Below the pieces are notes generated by a model. It was not told the DNA's origin, made no database searches, and saw only the letters and a list, made by a program, of their open reading frames with translations. Positions 1 through 5,862 of a stretch of 10,988 bases of DNA are shown here, piece after piece (the stretch's first letter is position 1; the number at the start of each line of letters is the position of its first letter). The stretch is from JALYUA01 sp040004225. Lineage in GTDB: Bacteria > Acidobacteriota > Thermoanaerobaculia > UBA5066 > Gp7-AA6. The position numbers were made by a program, and so were the translations under genes. Where the stretch lies: positions 1 through 10,988 of the forward strand of contig JBDUBI010000201.1 in NCBI GenBank assembly GCA_040004225.1, written 5' to 3'.

Positions 1-1053
1 CTGGCGGCCGCGGCGGCGTCCGCGCACGAGCTCGGCACGCTCCGCACGACCGTCGTTTTTTCAAAAGGCGGGACCTGGACGGCCGAGGTCACGATCGATC
101 GAGAGCACATGCCTCCCGGGTTTGCGTCCGCGCGGGCGTCTGCGCCGGCCGCGACGATCGAGGGACTACCGCGTGAGCTTCCGGCCGGCGCGGTCTCCGT
201 GATGGGCAGGGTAGCCACGGACGCGCACGCTTTCTTCGACGGGCGGGAGGTCGTGCCCGATCGCCGGCAGTGGATCCCTGCGGAAAAGCCGGACGCCGAG
301 TGGAAGCTCCGCCTGACCGGGTCCATCCCCGGCGGCGCGCGCGACTTCGCCTGGGAAAGCGCGTCACGGCTCGGGTCGTACCTGCTGACGGTCCGGACGG
401 AAGGCGACCCGGTGCCGCAGAGGATCTGGCTCGAAGGGGGAGAGCGCAGCTCGCCCCTGACTCTGCGCGCGACGGTCGTGCCGCCGACGCGCGGCCAGGT
501 GGCACTCCAGTACTTAAAGCTCGGCTACACGCACATCCTTCCCAAAGGGGCGGACCACATCCTCTTCGTACTCGGTATTTTTCTTCTCTCGGTGCGCCTG
601 CGGCCGGTGTTGCTCCAGGTGACGGCCTTCACGGTCGCCCACACGATCACGCTGGCCCTGACGATCTACGGGGTGGTTTCGCTCCCGGCGTCTTTCGTCG
701 AGCCCGCGATTGCCATCTCGATCGTCTATGTCGCCGTCGAGAACGTGCTCCGGCCGAGACTGTCGCCGTGGCGCGTGGCGCTCGTTTTCGCCTTCGGGCT
801 CCTGCACGGGATGGGCTTTGCGGGAGTTCTCTCGCAGCTCGGGTTGCCGCGGTCGGAGTTTCTGCCGGCACTTCTGAGCTTCAACGCGGGAGTTGAGCTC
901 GGACAGCTCTCGGTGATCCTCACGGCGTTTCTTCTGATCGGACTGCCGTTCCGGGAAAAGCCCTGGTATCGCCGTCGGGTCGTGATCCCTCTCTCCGTGG
1001 CCATCGCCGCGGTCGGGCTCTTCTGGGCGGTTCAGCGAATTTGGGGCTACTGA
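1..1053 (+). CDS. HupE/UreJ-family membrane protein (5' end outside window)
   Basis: The reading frame is open from base 1, so the true start lies upstream. The first visible residues (LAAAAASAHE) look like the end of a signal peptide, with maturation near Ala-His, followed by a roughly 160-residue soluble, probably periplasmic domain. From about visible residue 170 the protein is membrane-embedded with about six or seven helices. It carries the family's polar motifs: HILPKGADHILF (178-189), HTITL (214-218), EN (247-248), HGMGFAG (269-275) and FNAGVELGQ (294-302). HupE and UreJ proteins are nickel/metal permease-like; the buried His, Asp, Glu and Asn residues fit metal binding. No hydrogenase or urease gene is visible, so the substrate is open. 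This is the long form with an N-terminal exported domain, common away from hydrogenase loci. The first ATG in the window (109) is internal and should not be used as the start. Family assignment is confident, substrate is not. Confidence 0.88.
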   Translation: MAAAAASAHELGTLRTTVVFSKGGTWTAEVTIDREHMPPGFASARASAPAATIEGLPRELPAGAVSVMGRVATDAHAFFDGREVVPDRRQWIPAEKPDAEWKLRLTGSIPGGARDFAWESASRLGSYLLTVRTEGDPVPQRIWLEGGERSSPLTLRATVVPPTRGQVALQYLKLGYTHILPKGADHILFVLGIFLLSVRLRPVLLQVTAFTVAHTITLALTIYGVVSLPASFVEPAIAISIVYVAVENVLRPRLSPWRVALVFAFGLLHGMGFAGVLSQLGLPRSEFLPALLSFNAGVELGQLSVILTAFLLIGLPFREKPWYRRRVVIPLSVAIAAVGLFWAVQRIWGY

Positions 1054-1135
1054 CCGACCGCCACAACGGCTGAATCGTGACCAACCCAAGCCGAACTGCT
1101 GCGTACCAGGCTCCCTAGCGGCGCCCCGCGCAGCA

Positions 1136-1162
1136 GCGCGGAAAGGTCGCCGCGTCGTTTTT
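1136..1162 (+). terminator. possible intrinsic terminator of hupE
   Basis: A short stem CGCGG (1137-1141) / CCGCG (1150-1154), extendable by a G-U pair (1136/1155), has an 8-base loop. Two bases later comes TTTTT (1158-1162). It lies 83 bases after the hupE stop and before the convergent ychF. The same left arm can instead pair in CCGCGC-AGCA-GCGCGG (1126-1141), and the T run is also the outer arm of the next inverted repeat, so alternative folds compete. The stem is short, hence modest confidence. Confidence 0.35.
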
Positions 1163-1192
1163 GGGCGCGCGCGTCCCACGCGCGCCCAAAAA
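1158..1192. repeat. perfect 14-bp inverted repeat between convergent genes
   Basis: The left arm TTTTTGGGCGCGCG (1158-1171) and right arm CGCGCGCCCAAAAA (1179-1192) are exact reverse complements around a 7-base loop. It sits in the gap between the convergent hupE and ychF genes, where a bidirectional terminator is expected. The polarity is reversed, however: in either direction the RNA has the U tract before the GC stem and the A tract after it. It is therefore not a canonical intrinsic terminator, although the T5 serves as the tail of the hairpin upstream. It may simply form a very stable 3'-end structure or be a REP-like element. Confidence 0.7.
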
Positions 1193-1231
1193 TGCTGAAA
1201 ATCAGTGCCTCGTGATTAAGCGGTGAAGTCG

Positions 1232-2338
1232 CTAGACGTTGAATCTGAAGAGCATCACGTCGCCGTCGGCGACGACGTAGTCGCGGCCTTCCTGCCGGAC
1301 GAGTCCCTTTTCGCGGGCGGCCGCCATCGAGCCGTTGCCCACCAGGTCGTCGTAGGAGACGGTCTCCGCTTTGATGAATCCCTTCTCGAAGTCGGAGTGG
1401 ATCACTCCCGCGGCGGCGGGGGCCGTGTCGCCGGCGTGAATCGTCCAGGCCCGCGCTTCTTTTTCTCCGGCCGTGAAGTACGTGCGCAGCCCGAGGAGGT
1501 GATACGCCGCACGGATGAGCGCGCCGACCCCGGATTCTGAGACGCCGAGGCCGGCCAGGTACTCGCGGGCGTCTTCGAGAGGCAGGTCCGCGAGCTCCGA
1601 TTCGATCTGCGCGGAGATCACGACGGCTTCGGCGCCGAGATGGGTCTCCGCGTATTTCCGCACCGCCTGCACGTGGGGGAGCGTCTCGGCCTTCGCCAGA
1701 GTGTCCTCGGAAACGTTCGCCACGAAGAGGGTCGGCCTGGACGTGAGCAGAAAGAAACGCGCCGCCGCAGCCTTTTCTTCGTCGCTCTCGAAAGGCAGGG
1801 TGATCGCGGGCTTTCCGGAATTCAAATGCGGCAGAAGACGGTCCGCGGCCGCGACCGTGGCGCGCGCCTCCTTGTCTCCGCCGCGAGCGATCCGCTCCGC
1901 CTTGTCGCGCGCCCGGGTGACCGTCTCGAGGTCCGCCAGAACGAGCTCGGTCGAAACGGTCTCGATGTCGGCGAGCGGATCCAGAGCCCCGGAGACGTGG
2001 ACGATGTCCCGGTCCTCGAAGCACCGCACGACCTGCACCACCGCGTCGACTTCCCGGATGTGCTGAAGGAACTTGTTCCCGAGCCCCTCCCCCTTCGAGG
2101 CCCCGCGGACGAGGCCGGCGATGTCGACGAACTCGATGGCGGCGGGCACGATCTTCGACGTCTTCGCGATCCGGGCCAGCGGCTCCAGGCGGTCGTCCGG
2201 GACCGAGACGACGCCGACGTTCGGCTCGATGGTGCAGAACGGGTAATTCGCCGCCTCCGCCTTCCGCGTGCGCGTCAGGGCGTTGAAGAGGGTGGACTTG
2301 CCGACGTTCGGCAGTCCGACGATTCCGGCGCGGAGCAT
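1232..2338 (-). CDS. ychF: redox-regulated ATPase YchF (OLA1/Obg-like)
   Basis: This is a 368-residue protein, close to the usual ~363 of bacterial YchF. It is a cytosolic P-loop ATPase of the TRAFAC/Obg class that associates with ribosomes and is linked to stress and translation control. The P-loop GLPNVGKS is at 8-15, with Leu-9 in the place typical of hydrophobic-substituted (HAS) GTPases. The G3 motif DIAG is at 72-75. The G4 position reads NVSE (208-211) instead of NKxD, the change that gives YchF its preference for ATP. A helical insertion lies around 130-200, and the C-terminal TGS domain runs from about 283 to the end (F-A--KEARAWTI, then D--KGFI-AE at 316-325, ending DVMLFRFNV). The ATG at 2338 places the P-loop at the family's normal position. 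No Shine-Dalgarno is visible, and a -10-like GATACT sits 8 bases upstream. The gene is divergent from the cation antiporter and convergent with hupE; the frequent neighbour pth is not in view. Nothing is missing or damaged. Confidence 0.97.
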   Translation of the reverse strand: MLRAGIVGLPNVGKSTLFNALTRTRKAEAANYPFCTIEPNVGVVSVPDDRLEPLARIAKTSKIVPAAIEFVDIAGLVRGASKGEGLGNKFLQHIREVDAVVQVVRCFEDRDIVHVSGALDPLADIETVSTELVLADLETVTRARDKAERIARGGDKEARATVAAADRLLPHLNSGKPAITLPFESDEEKAAAARFFLLTSRPTLFVANVSEDTLAKAETLPHVQAVRKYAETHLGAEAVVISAQIESELADLPLEDAREYLAGLGVSESGVGALIRAAYHLLGLRTYFTAGEKEARAWTIHAGDTAPAAAGVIHSDFEKGFIKAETVSYDDLVGNGSMAAAREKGLVRQEGRDYVVADGDVMLFRFNV

Positions 2339-2346
2339 GCAGCGAA

Positions 2347-2352
2347 AGTATC
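2347..2352 (-). promoter_or_regulatory. -10-like hexamer of ychF, leaderless arrangement
   Basis: Reading the minus strand, GATACT lies 8 bases before the ychF ATG, with TTCGCTGC between them. Transcription would then begin at or within a base or two of the start codon. I find no good -35 at 16-18 bases upstream and no ribosome binding site. The call rests on one hexamer plus the same spacing seen at 2458 and 7241. Confidence 0.35.
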
Positions 2353-2457
2353 AGGTCGGAAATCGCATGGCCCGGGGGCGTCGTTGGCGCCCGAGCCGGA
2401 GTCCGGCGAGGGAGGCATTTCCTTCGCGGCGAGCGGCGAATTTCAGCCGTCTTCCCT

Positions 2458-2463
2458 TATCAT
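2458..2463 (+). promoter_or_regulatory. -10-like hexamer of cax, leaderless arrangement
   Basis: TATCAT (within TTATCAT) is followed by nine bases, CCCGCCGCC, and then the ATG at 2473. There is no purine-rich ribosome binding site in the gap. This fits a promoter whose transcript starts at the ATG. No convincing -35 is visible. The 134-base divergent region also holds the palindrome GCCGGA-g-TCCGGC (2395-2407), which could be an operator or chance in GC-rich DNA. Confidence 0.35.
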
Positions 2464-2472
2464 CCCGCCGCC

Positions 2473-3525
2473 ATGGCGCGCTGGACCGGACTGCTCCTCC
2501 TCGGGATCCCGGCGGCATGGTTCGCGCGCCGCGGCGGCGGCCCGGAGTGGGCGGTGTTCGCAGGCGCCGCTCTGGCTTTGATTCCGCTCGCGCTCGTCAT
2601 CAAGACCGCGACCGAGCACGTGGCGGCGCACCTCGGCGAAGGGCTCGGGGGTCTCGTCAACGCCACGTTCGGCAACGCCGCCGAGTTGATCATCACGATC
2701 TTCGCGCTGAAAGAAGGGCTTCCCGAGCTCGTGAAGGCCTCGCTGGTCGGGTCGATCCTCTCGAACGCGCTGCTCGGGCTCGGCCTCGCCGCGTTCGTCG
2801 GCGGGCTGCGGCACGGGACTCAGCGGTTTCACGTGGAGTCGGTCCGCCGCGCGTCCACCATGATGATCCTCGCGGTTTCGGCCATGGCCCTCCCGGCCGT
2901 CTTTGCCCAGGCGGAGCACAGCGCCGTCCTCCAGGAAGAGGTCTCGGTCGCGATCGCCGTCCTCCTGCTCCTGACCTACGCCGCGTACATCGGCTATTCC
3001 CATTTCTCCCGCGCGGGGAGGCGCGCCACCGTCGTCCCGCCGGCCGCCGCTCCCCACAGGGAACCCTGGGGGCTCGGGCGGTCGTTTTTTGCGCTCGCCG
3101 CGGCGGTCGTCGCGACCGCGGCCGCCAGCGAGCTTCTCGTCGGGGCGGTCGAGCCGATGTCCCGCTCGATCGGCCTGTCCTCCTTCTTCGTGGGCCTCGT
3201 CGTCATCCCGATCGTCGGCAACATCGCCGAGTACTACAGCGCCGTCGAGTTTGCCCGCGCGAACCGGATGGAGCTCGCCTTTTCGATCTCGGCGAGCTCG
3301 TCGATCCAGGTGGCGGTCTTCGTCGCGCCCTGCCTCGTGCTCGCGAGCCTCTTCCTGCATCCGCTGAACCTGATCTTCCGACCGGTGGAGCTCGTCGCGC
3401 TGCTCGCCTCGTCCGCGATCTTCGCTTACGTCTCTCTCGACGGGGAGAGCGACTGGCTGGAAGGCGCGCAGCTTCTGGCGCTCTACCTGATCTGCGCCGT
3501 GACATTCTTTTTCGTCCCGCGTTGA
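2473..3525 (+). CDS. Ca2+/cation:proton antiporter (CaxA/ChaA type)
   Basis: This 350-residue polytopic membrane protein belongs to the CaCA superfamily, which exchanges Ca2+ or another cation for protons across the inner membrane. The two pseudo-symmetric alpha repeats are intact. The c-1 signature GLVNATFGNAAEL is at 60-72, with acidic Glu-71, and the c-2 signature VGNIAEYYSAV is at 248-258, with Glu-253. About eleven hydrophobic segments are visible, split by a short acidic loop around 147-157 (AEHSAVLQEE) and a charged cytosolic-type loop near 178-200, as in the CAX subfamily. The length is usual for bacterial Cax. The ATG at 2473 is the natural start; the much longer open frame crossing this region is a GC artefact. 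The stop TGA overlaps the TTG start of the next gene, so the two are probably co-transcribed and translationally coupled. The cation actually transported cannot be read from sequence. Confidence 0.94.
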   Translation: MARWTGLLLLGIPAAWFARRGGGPEWAVFAGAALALIPLALVIKTATEHVAAHLGEGLGGLVNATFGNAAELIITIFALKEGLPELVKASLVGSILSNALLGLGLAAFVGGLRHGTQRFHVESVRRASTMMILAVSAMALPAVFAQAEHSAVLQEEVSVAIAVLLLLTYAAYIGYSHFSRAGRRATVVPPAAAPHREPWGLGRSFFALAAAVVATAAASELLVGAVEPMSRSIGLSSFFVGLVVIPIVGNIAEYYSAVEFARANRMELAFSISASSSIQVAVFVAPCLVLASLFLHPLNLIFRPVELVALLASSAIFAYVSLDGESDWLEGAQLLALYLICAVTFFFVPR

Positions 3526-4379
3526 CCGGGCCGCCCGTTCCGTCGCAAAACGTCCCGGCGGTCTGGGTCGATACCGACGTGGCCCTCGGCGCCCTCCGGG
3601 GTGACGTCGACGACGGATTCGCGCTCGCCGCACTGCTCGGGGCGGCGCGCCTCCGGCGCATCGTCTTCCTGGGGATTTCGACGGTGACGGGCAATGCGGC
3701 GGCGGACGTCGCGGAAGACTGCGCGCGCGCTCTCGTCGAGGCGGCCGGGTTGTTCGTTCCGATCGTGCGCGGGGGCGGACGTTCCGGCGCGACCGCCGCC
3801 GCGGGCGAAGCGATCGCGGCTCTGCCGGCGGGTACGCGCCTCCTCGCCATCGGGCCGTTATCCAACGTCGCGGCCGCTCTGCGCGCGGACGCGCACGCCG
3901 CGGCGCGGCTGGCGCTGCGGGTCGTCGGCGGAAACATCTCTTCGCGGGGGGTTTTCCCGCCCGTCTGGCCGCACGAGTTCAATCTCGCGCGCGATCGCCC
4001 CGCCGCGCGCGCCGTCCTCGAGGCGCCCTGGCGCGACGTTGCCCTCTACCCGCTCGATGTCGTGAAGCGGCTGCGTTGTGACGCCCGGCGCCTCGAGGAA
4101 ATCTCGTCGCGCGGCCCGGTGGGGGGCTTTCTCGCCCGGGCGTCCCGTCGCTGGCTCGCGCGGTCGCGCTGGCTCCAGGGCGCGGGCGGATTCCCGGTCT
4201 GGGACCTGCCCCCCGCCCTCGAGGCCGCGGGCTGCCTCGACGTGTCGATCGAGCCCCGGCGCTTTCCGGGGCCCCAGCGGGCCTTCTCGGGAATCCCCGA
4301 TCCGGTGCGGGCCGCTGTCGCTTTCGACCCGGCGAAAGCGTGGTCGTCCTTCGACGATCTGCTCTCGCCGCTTTCGTGA
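3522..4379 (+). CDS. nucleoside hydrolase family protein (IUNH-like)
   Basis: The 285-residue protein is of the inosine-uridine preferring nucleoside hydrolase fold, which cleaves the N-glycosidic bond of ribonucleosides using a Ca2+ held by aspartates. The N-terminal aspartate cluster is DTD (17-19) then GDVDDG (27-32). The family core usually reads DTDPGxDD, so this protein has a longer loop between the two parts. Further family landmarks are GISTVTGN (51-58), LAIGPLSNVA (108-117), EFN (152-154) and WDLPPAL (227-233). In many characterised members a His precedes the last Asp, where this one has Trp-227. The start is TTG at 3522, whose bases overlap the antiporter stop (TTGA); no other start codon precedes the DTD motif after the antiporter. 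There is no signal peptide, so it is probably cytosolic nucleoside salvage. Substrate is unknown. The pairing with a Ca2+ antiporter is suggestive because these enzymes bind Ca2+, but that link is only inference. Confidence 0.82.
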   Translation: MTGPPVPSQNVPAVWVDTDVALGALRGDVDDGFALAALLGAARLRRIVFLGISTVTGNAAADVAEDCARALVEAAGLFVPIVRGGGRSGATAAAGEAIAALPAGTRLLAIGPLSNVAAALRADAHAAARLALRVVGGNISSRGVFPPVWPHEFNLARDRPAARAVLEAPWRDVALYPLDVVKRLRCDARRLEEISSRGPVGGFLARASRRWLARSRWLQGAGGFPVWDLPPALEAAGCLDVSIEPRRFPGPQRAFSGIPDPVRAAVAFDPAKAWSSFDDLLSPLS

Positions 4380-4394
4380 GCGGCGTCCCGCTGA

Positions 4395-4425
4395 GCCCGG
4401 GCCGCTCCTCCGCTCTCGCCCGGGC
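4395..4425 (+). repeat. inverted repeat GCCCGGGC upstream of terminator
   Basis: Two copies of the self-complementary octamer GCCCGGGC (4395-4402 and 4418-4425) are separated by 15 bases. They can form an 8-bp stem just after the nucleoside hydrolase stop. It lacks a T tract and probably adds 3'-end structure ahead of the terminator at 4452. Confidence 0.4.
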
Positions 4426-4451
4426 ACTCGAACGACTCCGGGGGGTGGGGT

Positions 4452-4488
4452 CGGGCGGATCCCCGACGGCGGACCGCCGCCCGTTTTT
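4452..4488 (+). terminator. intrinsic terminator of the cax-nucleoside hydrolase unit
   Basis: The stem CGGGCGG (4452-4458) / CCGCCCG (4477-4483) is followed directly by TTTTT (4484-4488). The 18-base loop can fold further through CGGC (4467-4470) / GCCG (4476-4479). It begins 73 bases after the stop codon of the nucleoside hydrolase gene, in the right orientation. This is the clearest canonical terminator in the window and marks an operon boundary before the permease gene. Confidence 0.68.
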
Positions 4489-4492
4489 CCCG

Positions 4493-4521
4493 TTGCCACA
4501 CCTGCGAGTGCGGGGGAGAAT
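4493..4521 (+). promoter_or_regulatory. candidate sigma-70 promoter for the permease gene
   Basis: TTGCCA (4493-4498, five of six to the -35 consensus) and GAGAAT (4516-4521, four of six to the -10 consensus) are separated by 17 bases. The site lies immediately after the terminator at 4452-4488. A start near 4528 would give a leader of about 50 bases before the GTG at 4578. It also makes the ATG at 4520, which is in another frame, unlikely as a start. Confidence 0.42.
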
Positions 4522-4577
4522 GCCGCATCGCAAGCTCCAACCCGGCAGCCGATCCGAAGACGGGACTCCTTCGCGCC

Positions 4578-5849
4578 GTGTCGCGATGGGGGATCGTCGC
4601 GCTCGCGTTGAACGACGTGATCGGGAGCGGCGTCTATCTCTCGAACCCGAAGGAAGCGGCCGAGCTGCTGGGGGCCGCGAGCATCTGGGCGATCCTCGCC
4701 GCCGGCGTCGCGGTGCTTCTGCTGGTCCTCTGCTTTGCCGAGGCCGGCAGTCTCTTCGACACCCCGGGGAGCGGCTACGTCTACACGCGCGCGGCGTTTG
4801 GCGACTTCGTCGGCTTCGAAGTCGGGTGGATGACATGGATTGCCCGCATCACGTCCGTCGCCGGCCTGTCGGTGGGATTCGCCCGCGTCGTCGGATTTCT
4901 CTGGGACGGCGCGAAGGACGGAGCGGGGCGCGCGCTCATGATCGTCCTTCCCGTCCTCGTGCTCACGGCGATCAACGTGCTCGGCATCCGCTCGGGCGCG
5001 CGCACGGCCGTCATCCTGACCTGGGGCAAGATCCTGCCGCTCGTCCTCCTCGTCTCGGTCGGCATTTTCTTCATATCGTGGGGGCGCATTTTCCCCGTGC
5101 CGGTTCCCGACCCGCACCGGCTCGGAGCCGCCGCCCTGGTCGTGCTGTTCGCGTACTCGGGTTTCGAGAACACGGCGGCTCCGGCGGGGGAGTTCAAGAA
5201 TCCGCGCCGGGACGTCCCGTTCGCGCTGATCACTCAGATCCTGATTGTCATGGCCATCTACACGCTCGTCCAGCTCGTCGCGATCGGCCTGCTCCCGAAC
5301 CTCGGCGCATCCGAGACTCCGCTCGCAGACGCGGCTCGCCTGATCCTCGGCCCCGTCGGCGGCCTGATCTTGACCGTGGGCGCGGCCCTTTCGGTGCTGG
5401 GGACGAACAACAACACGATCCTGGCCGGCCCGCGCTACCTCTATGCGCTGGCGGAGACCGGCCGCCTCCCGCGCGTTTTAGCGCGCGTCCATCCGAAGTT
5501 CCGGACGCCGTACGTGGCGATCTGGACCCAGACGGCCATCGCGCTTCCCCTGGCCCTGTCCGGCACGTTTCGGCAGCTCGTCGAGCTGTCGGTCATCGCC
5601 CGTCTGGCGACCTACATCGGGACGGCGGCCGCGGTGCCGGTGCTTCGGAGAAAGCTGCCGGGCACCGCGCGCACCTTCCGCCTGCCGGGCGGGCCGCTCA
5701 TTCCGATTCTGGCGCTTCTCATGTGCTTCGGATTCCTGTCGCAGGCGACGGGCCGGCAGCTTCTCCTGGGAGCTATCGCACTCGTGGTCGGCGCGGTCAT
5801 CTATTTCGCGAGGTCCGGCGCGGCGGCCGCGATCGATCCCAATGCCTGA
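4578..5849 (+). CDS. APC-family amino acid permease
   Basis: This 423-residue inner-membrane transporter of the amino acid-polyamine-organocation superfamily is likely an amino acid importer. About twelve hydrophobic segments are visible. The unwound helix-1 motif is present as VIGSGVYL (14-21), and helix 6 carries FAYSGFEN (191-198). The cytosolic loop EFKNPRRDVP (205-214) and the PRYLYALAETGRLP segment (285-298) before a cytosolic HPKFRTP (305-311) are standard landmarks. GTG at 4578 is the only ATG/GTG/TTG codon in this frame between the in-frame stop at 4392 and the conserved core. The codons before it encode a plausible-looking PKTGLLRA, so an atypical start slightly upstream is not excluded. 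There is no clear Shine-Dalgarno. The gene ends 13 bases before the preferred start of the amidohydrolase, suggesting one transcript. Substrate is unknown. Confidence 0.9.
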   Translation: MSRWGIVALALNDVIGSGVYLSNPKEAAELLGAASIWAILAAGVAVLLLVLCFAEAGSLFDTPGSGYVYTRAAFGDFVGFEVGWMTWIARITSVAGLSVGFARVVGFLWDGAKDGAGRALMIVLPVLVLTAINVLGIRSGARTAVILTWGKILPLVLLVSVGIFFISWGRIFPVPVPDPHRLGAAALVVLFAYSGFENTAAPAGEFKNPRRDVPFALITQILIVMAIYTLVQLVAIGLLPNLGASETPLADAARLILGPVGGLILTVGAALSVLGTNNNTILAGPRYLYALAETGRLPRVLARVHPKFRTPYVAIWTQTAIALPLALSGTFRQLVELSVIARLATYIGTAAAVPVLRRKLPGTARTFRLPGGPLIPILALLMCFGFLSQATGRQLLLGAIALVVGAVIYFARSGAAAAIDPNA

Positions 5850-5851
5850 AC

Positions 5852-5855
5852 GGAG
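5852..5855 (+). promoter_or_regulatory. ribosome binding site deciding the amidohydrolase start
   Basis: GGAG lies seven bases before the ATG at 5863. An earlier in-frame ATG at 5842 overlaps the permease stop and would put six or seven extra charged residues ahead of the signal peptide. The ribosome binding site and the cleaner signal peptide favour 5863. Confidence 0.6.
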
Positions 5856-5862
5856 ACGGAAC

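Noticed and set aside
1158..1192. Reading the perfect inverted repeat as a bidirectional intrinsic terminator.
   Set aside because: The T and A runs are on the wrong sides for termination in either direction, so I list it as an inverted repeat.
2268..3521. The nucleoside hydrolase frame stays open far upstream, allowing a 703-residue protein.
   Set aside because: This part overlaps the antiporter in another frame and encodes Arg/Pro/Gly-rich sequence without family features. The hydrolase similarity begins only after the TTG at 3522.
4520..4522. ATG considered as the permease start, preceded by GGGGGAG.
   Set aside because: It is in a different frame from the permease, would need a frameshift, and lies within the likely -10 element.
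3858..5117. A 419-codon minus-strand frame across the hydrolase end and the permease start.
   Set aside because: It lies opposite two well-supported genes and a terminator, and its product is Arg/Asp/Gly-rich low-complexity sequence typical of antisense frames in high-GC DNA. The same holds for 2443-3633 and 6055-7134 on the minus strand.
5842..5844. Earlier ATG for the amidohydrolase, overlapping the permease stop.
   Set aside because: The ATG at 5863 has GGAG seven bases upstream and gives a cleaner signal peptide. The earlier start remains possible.
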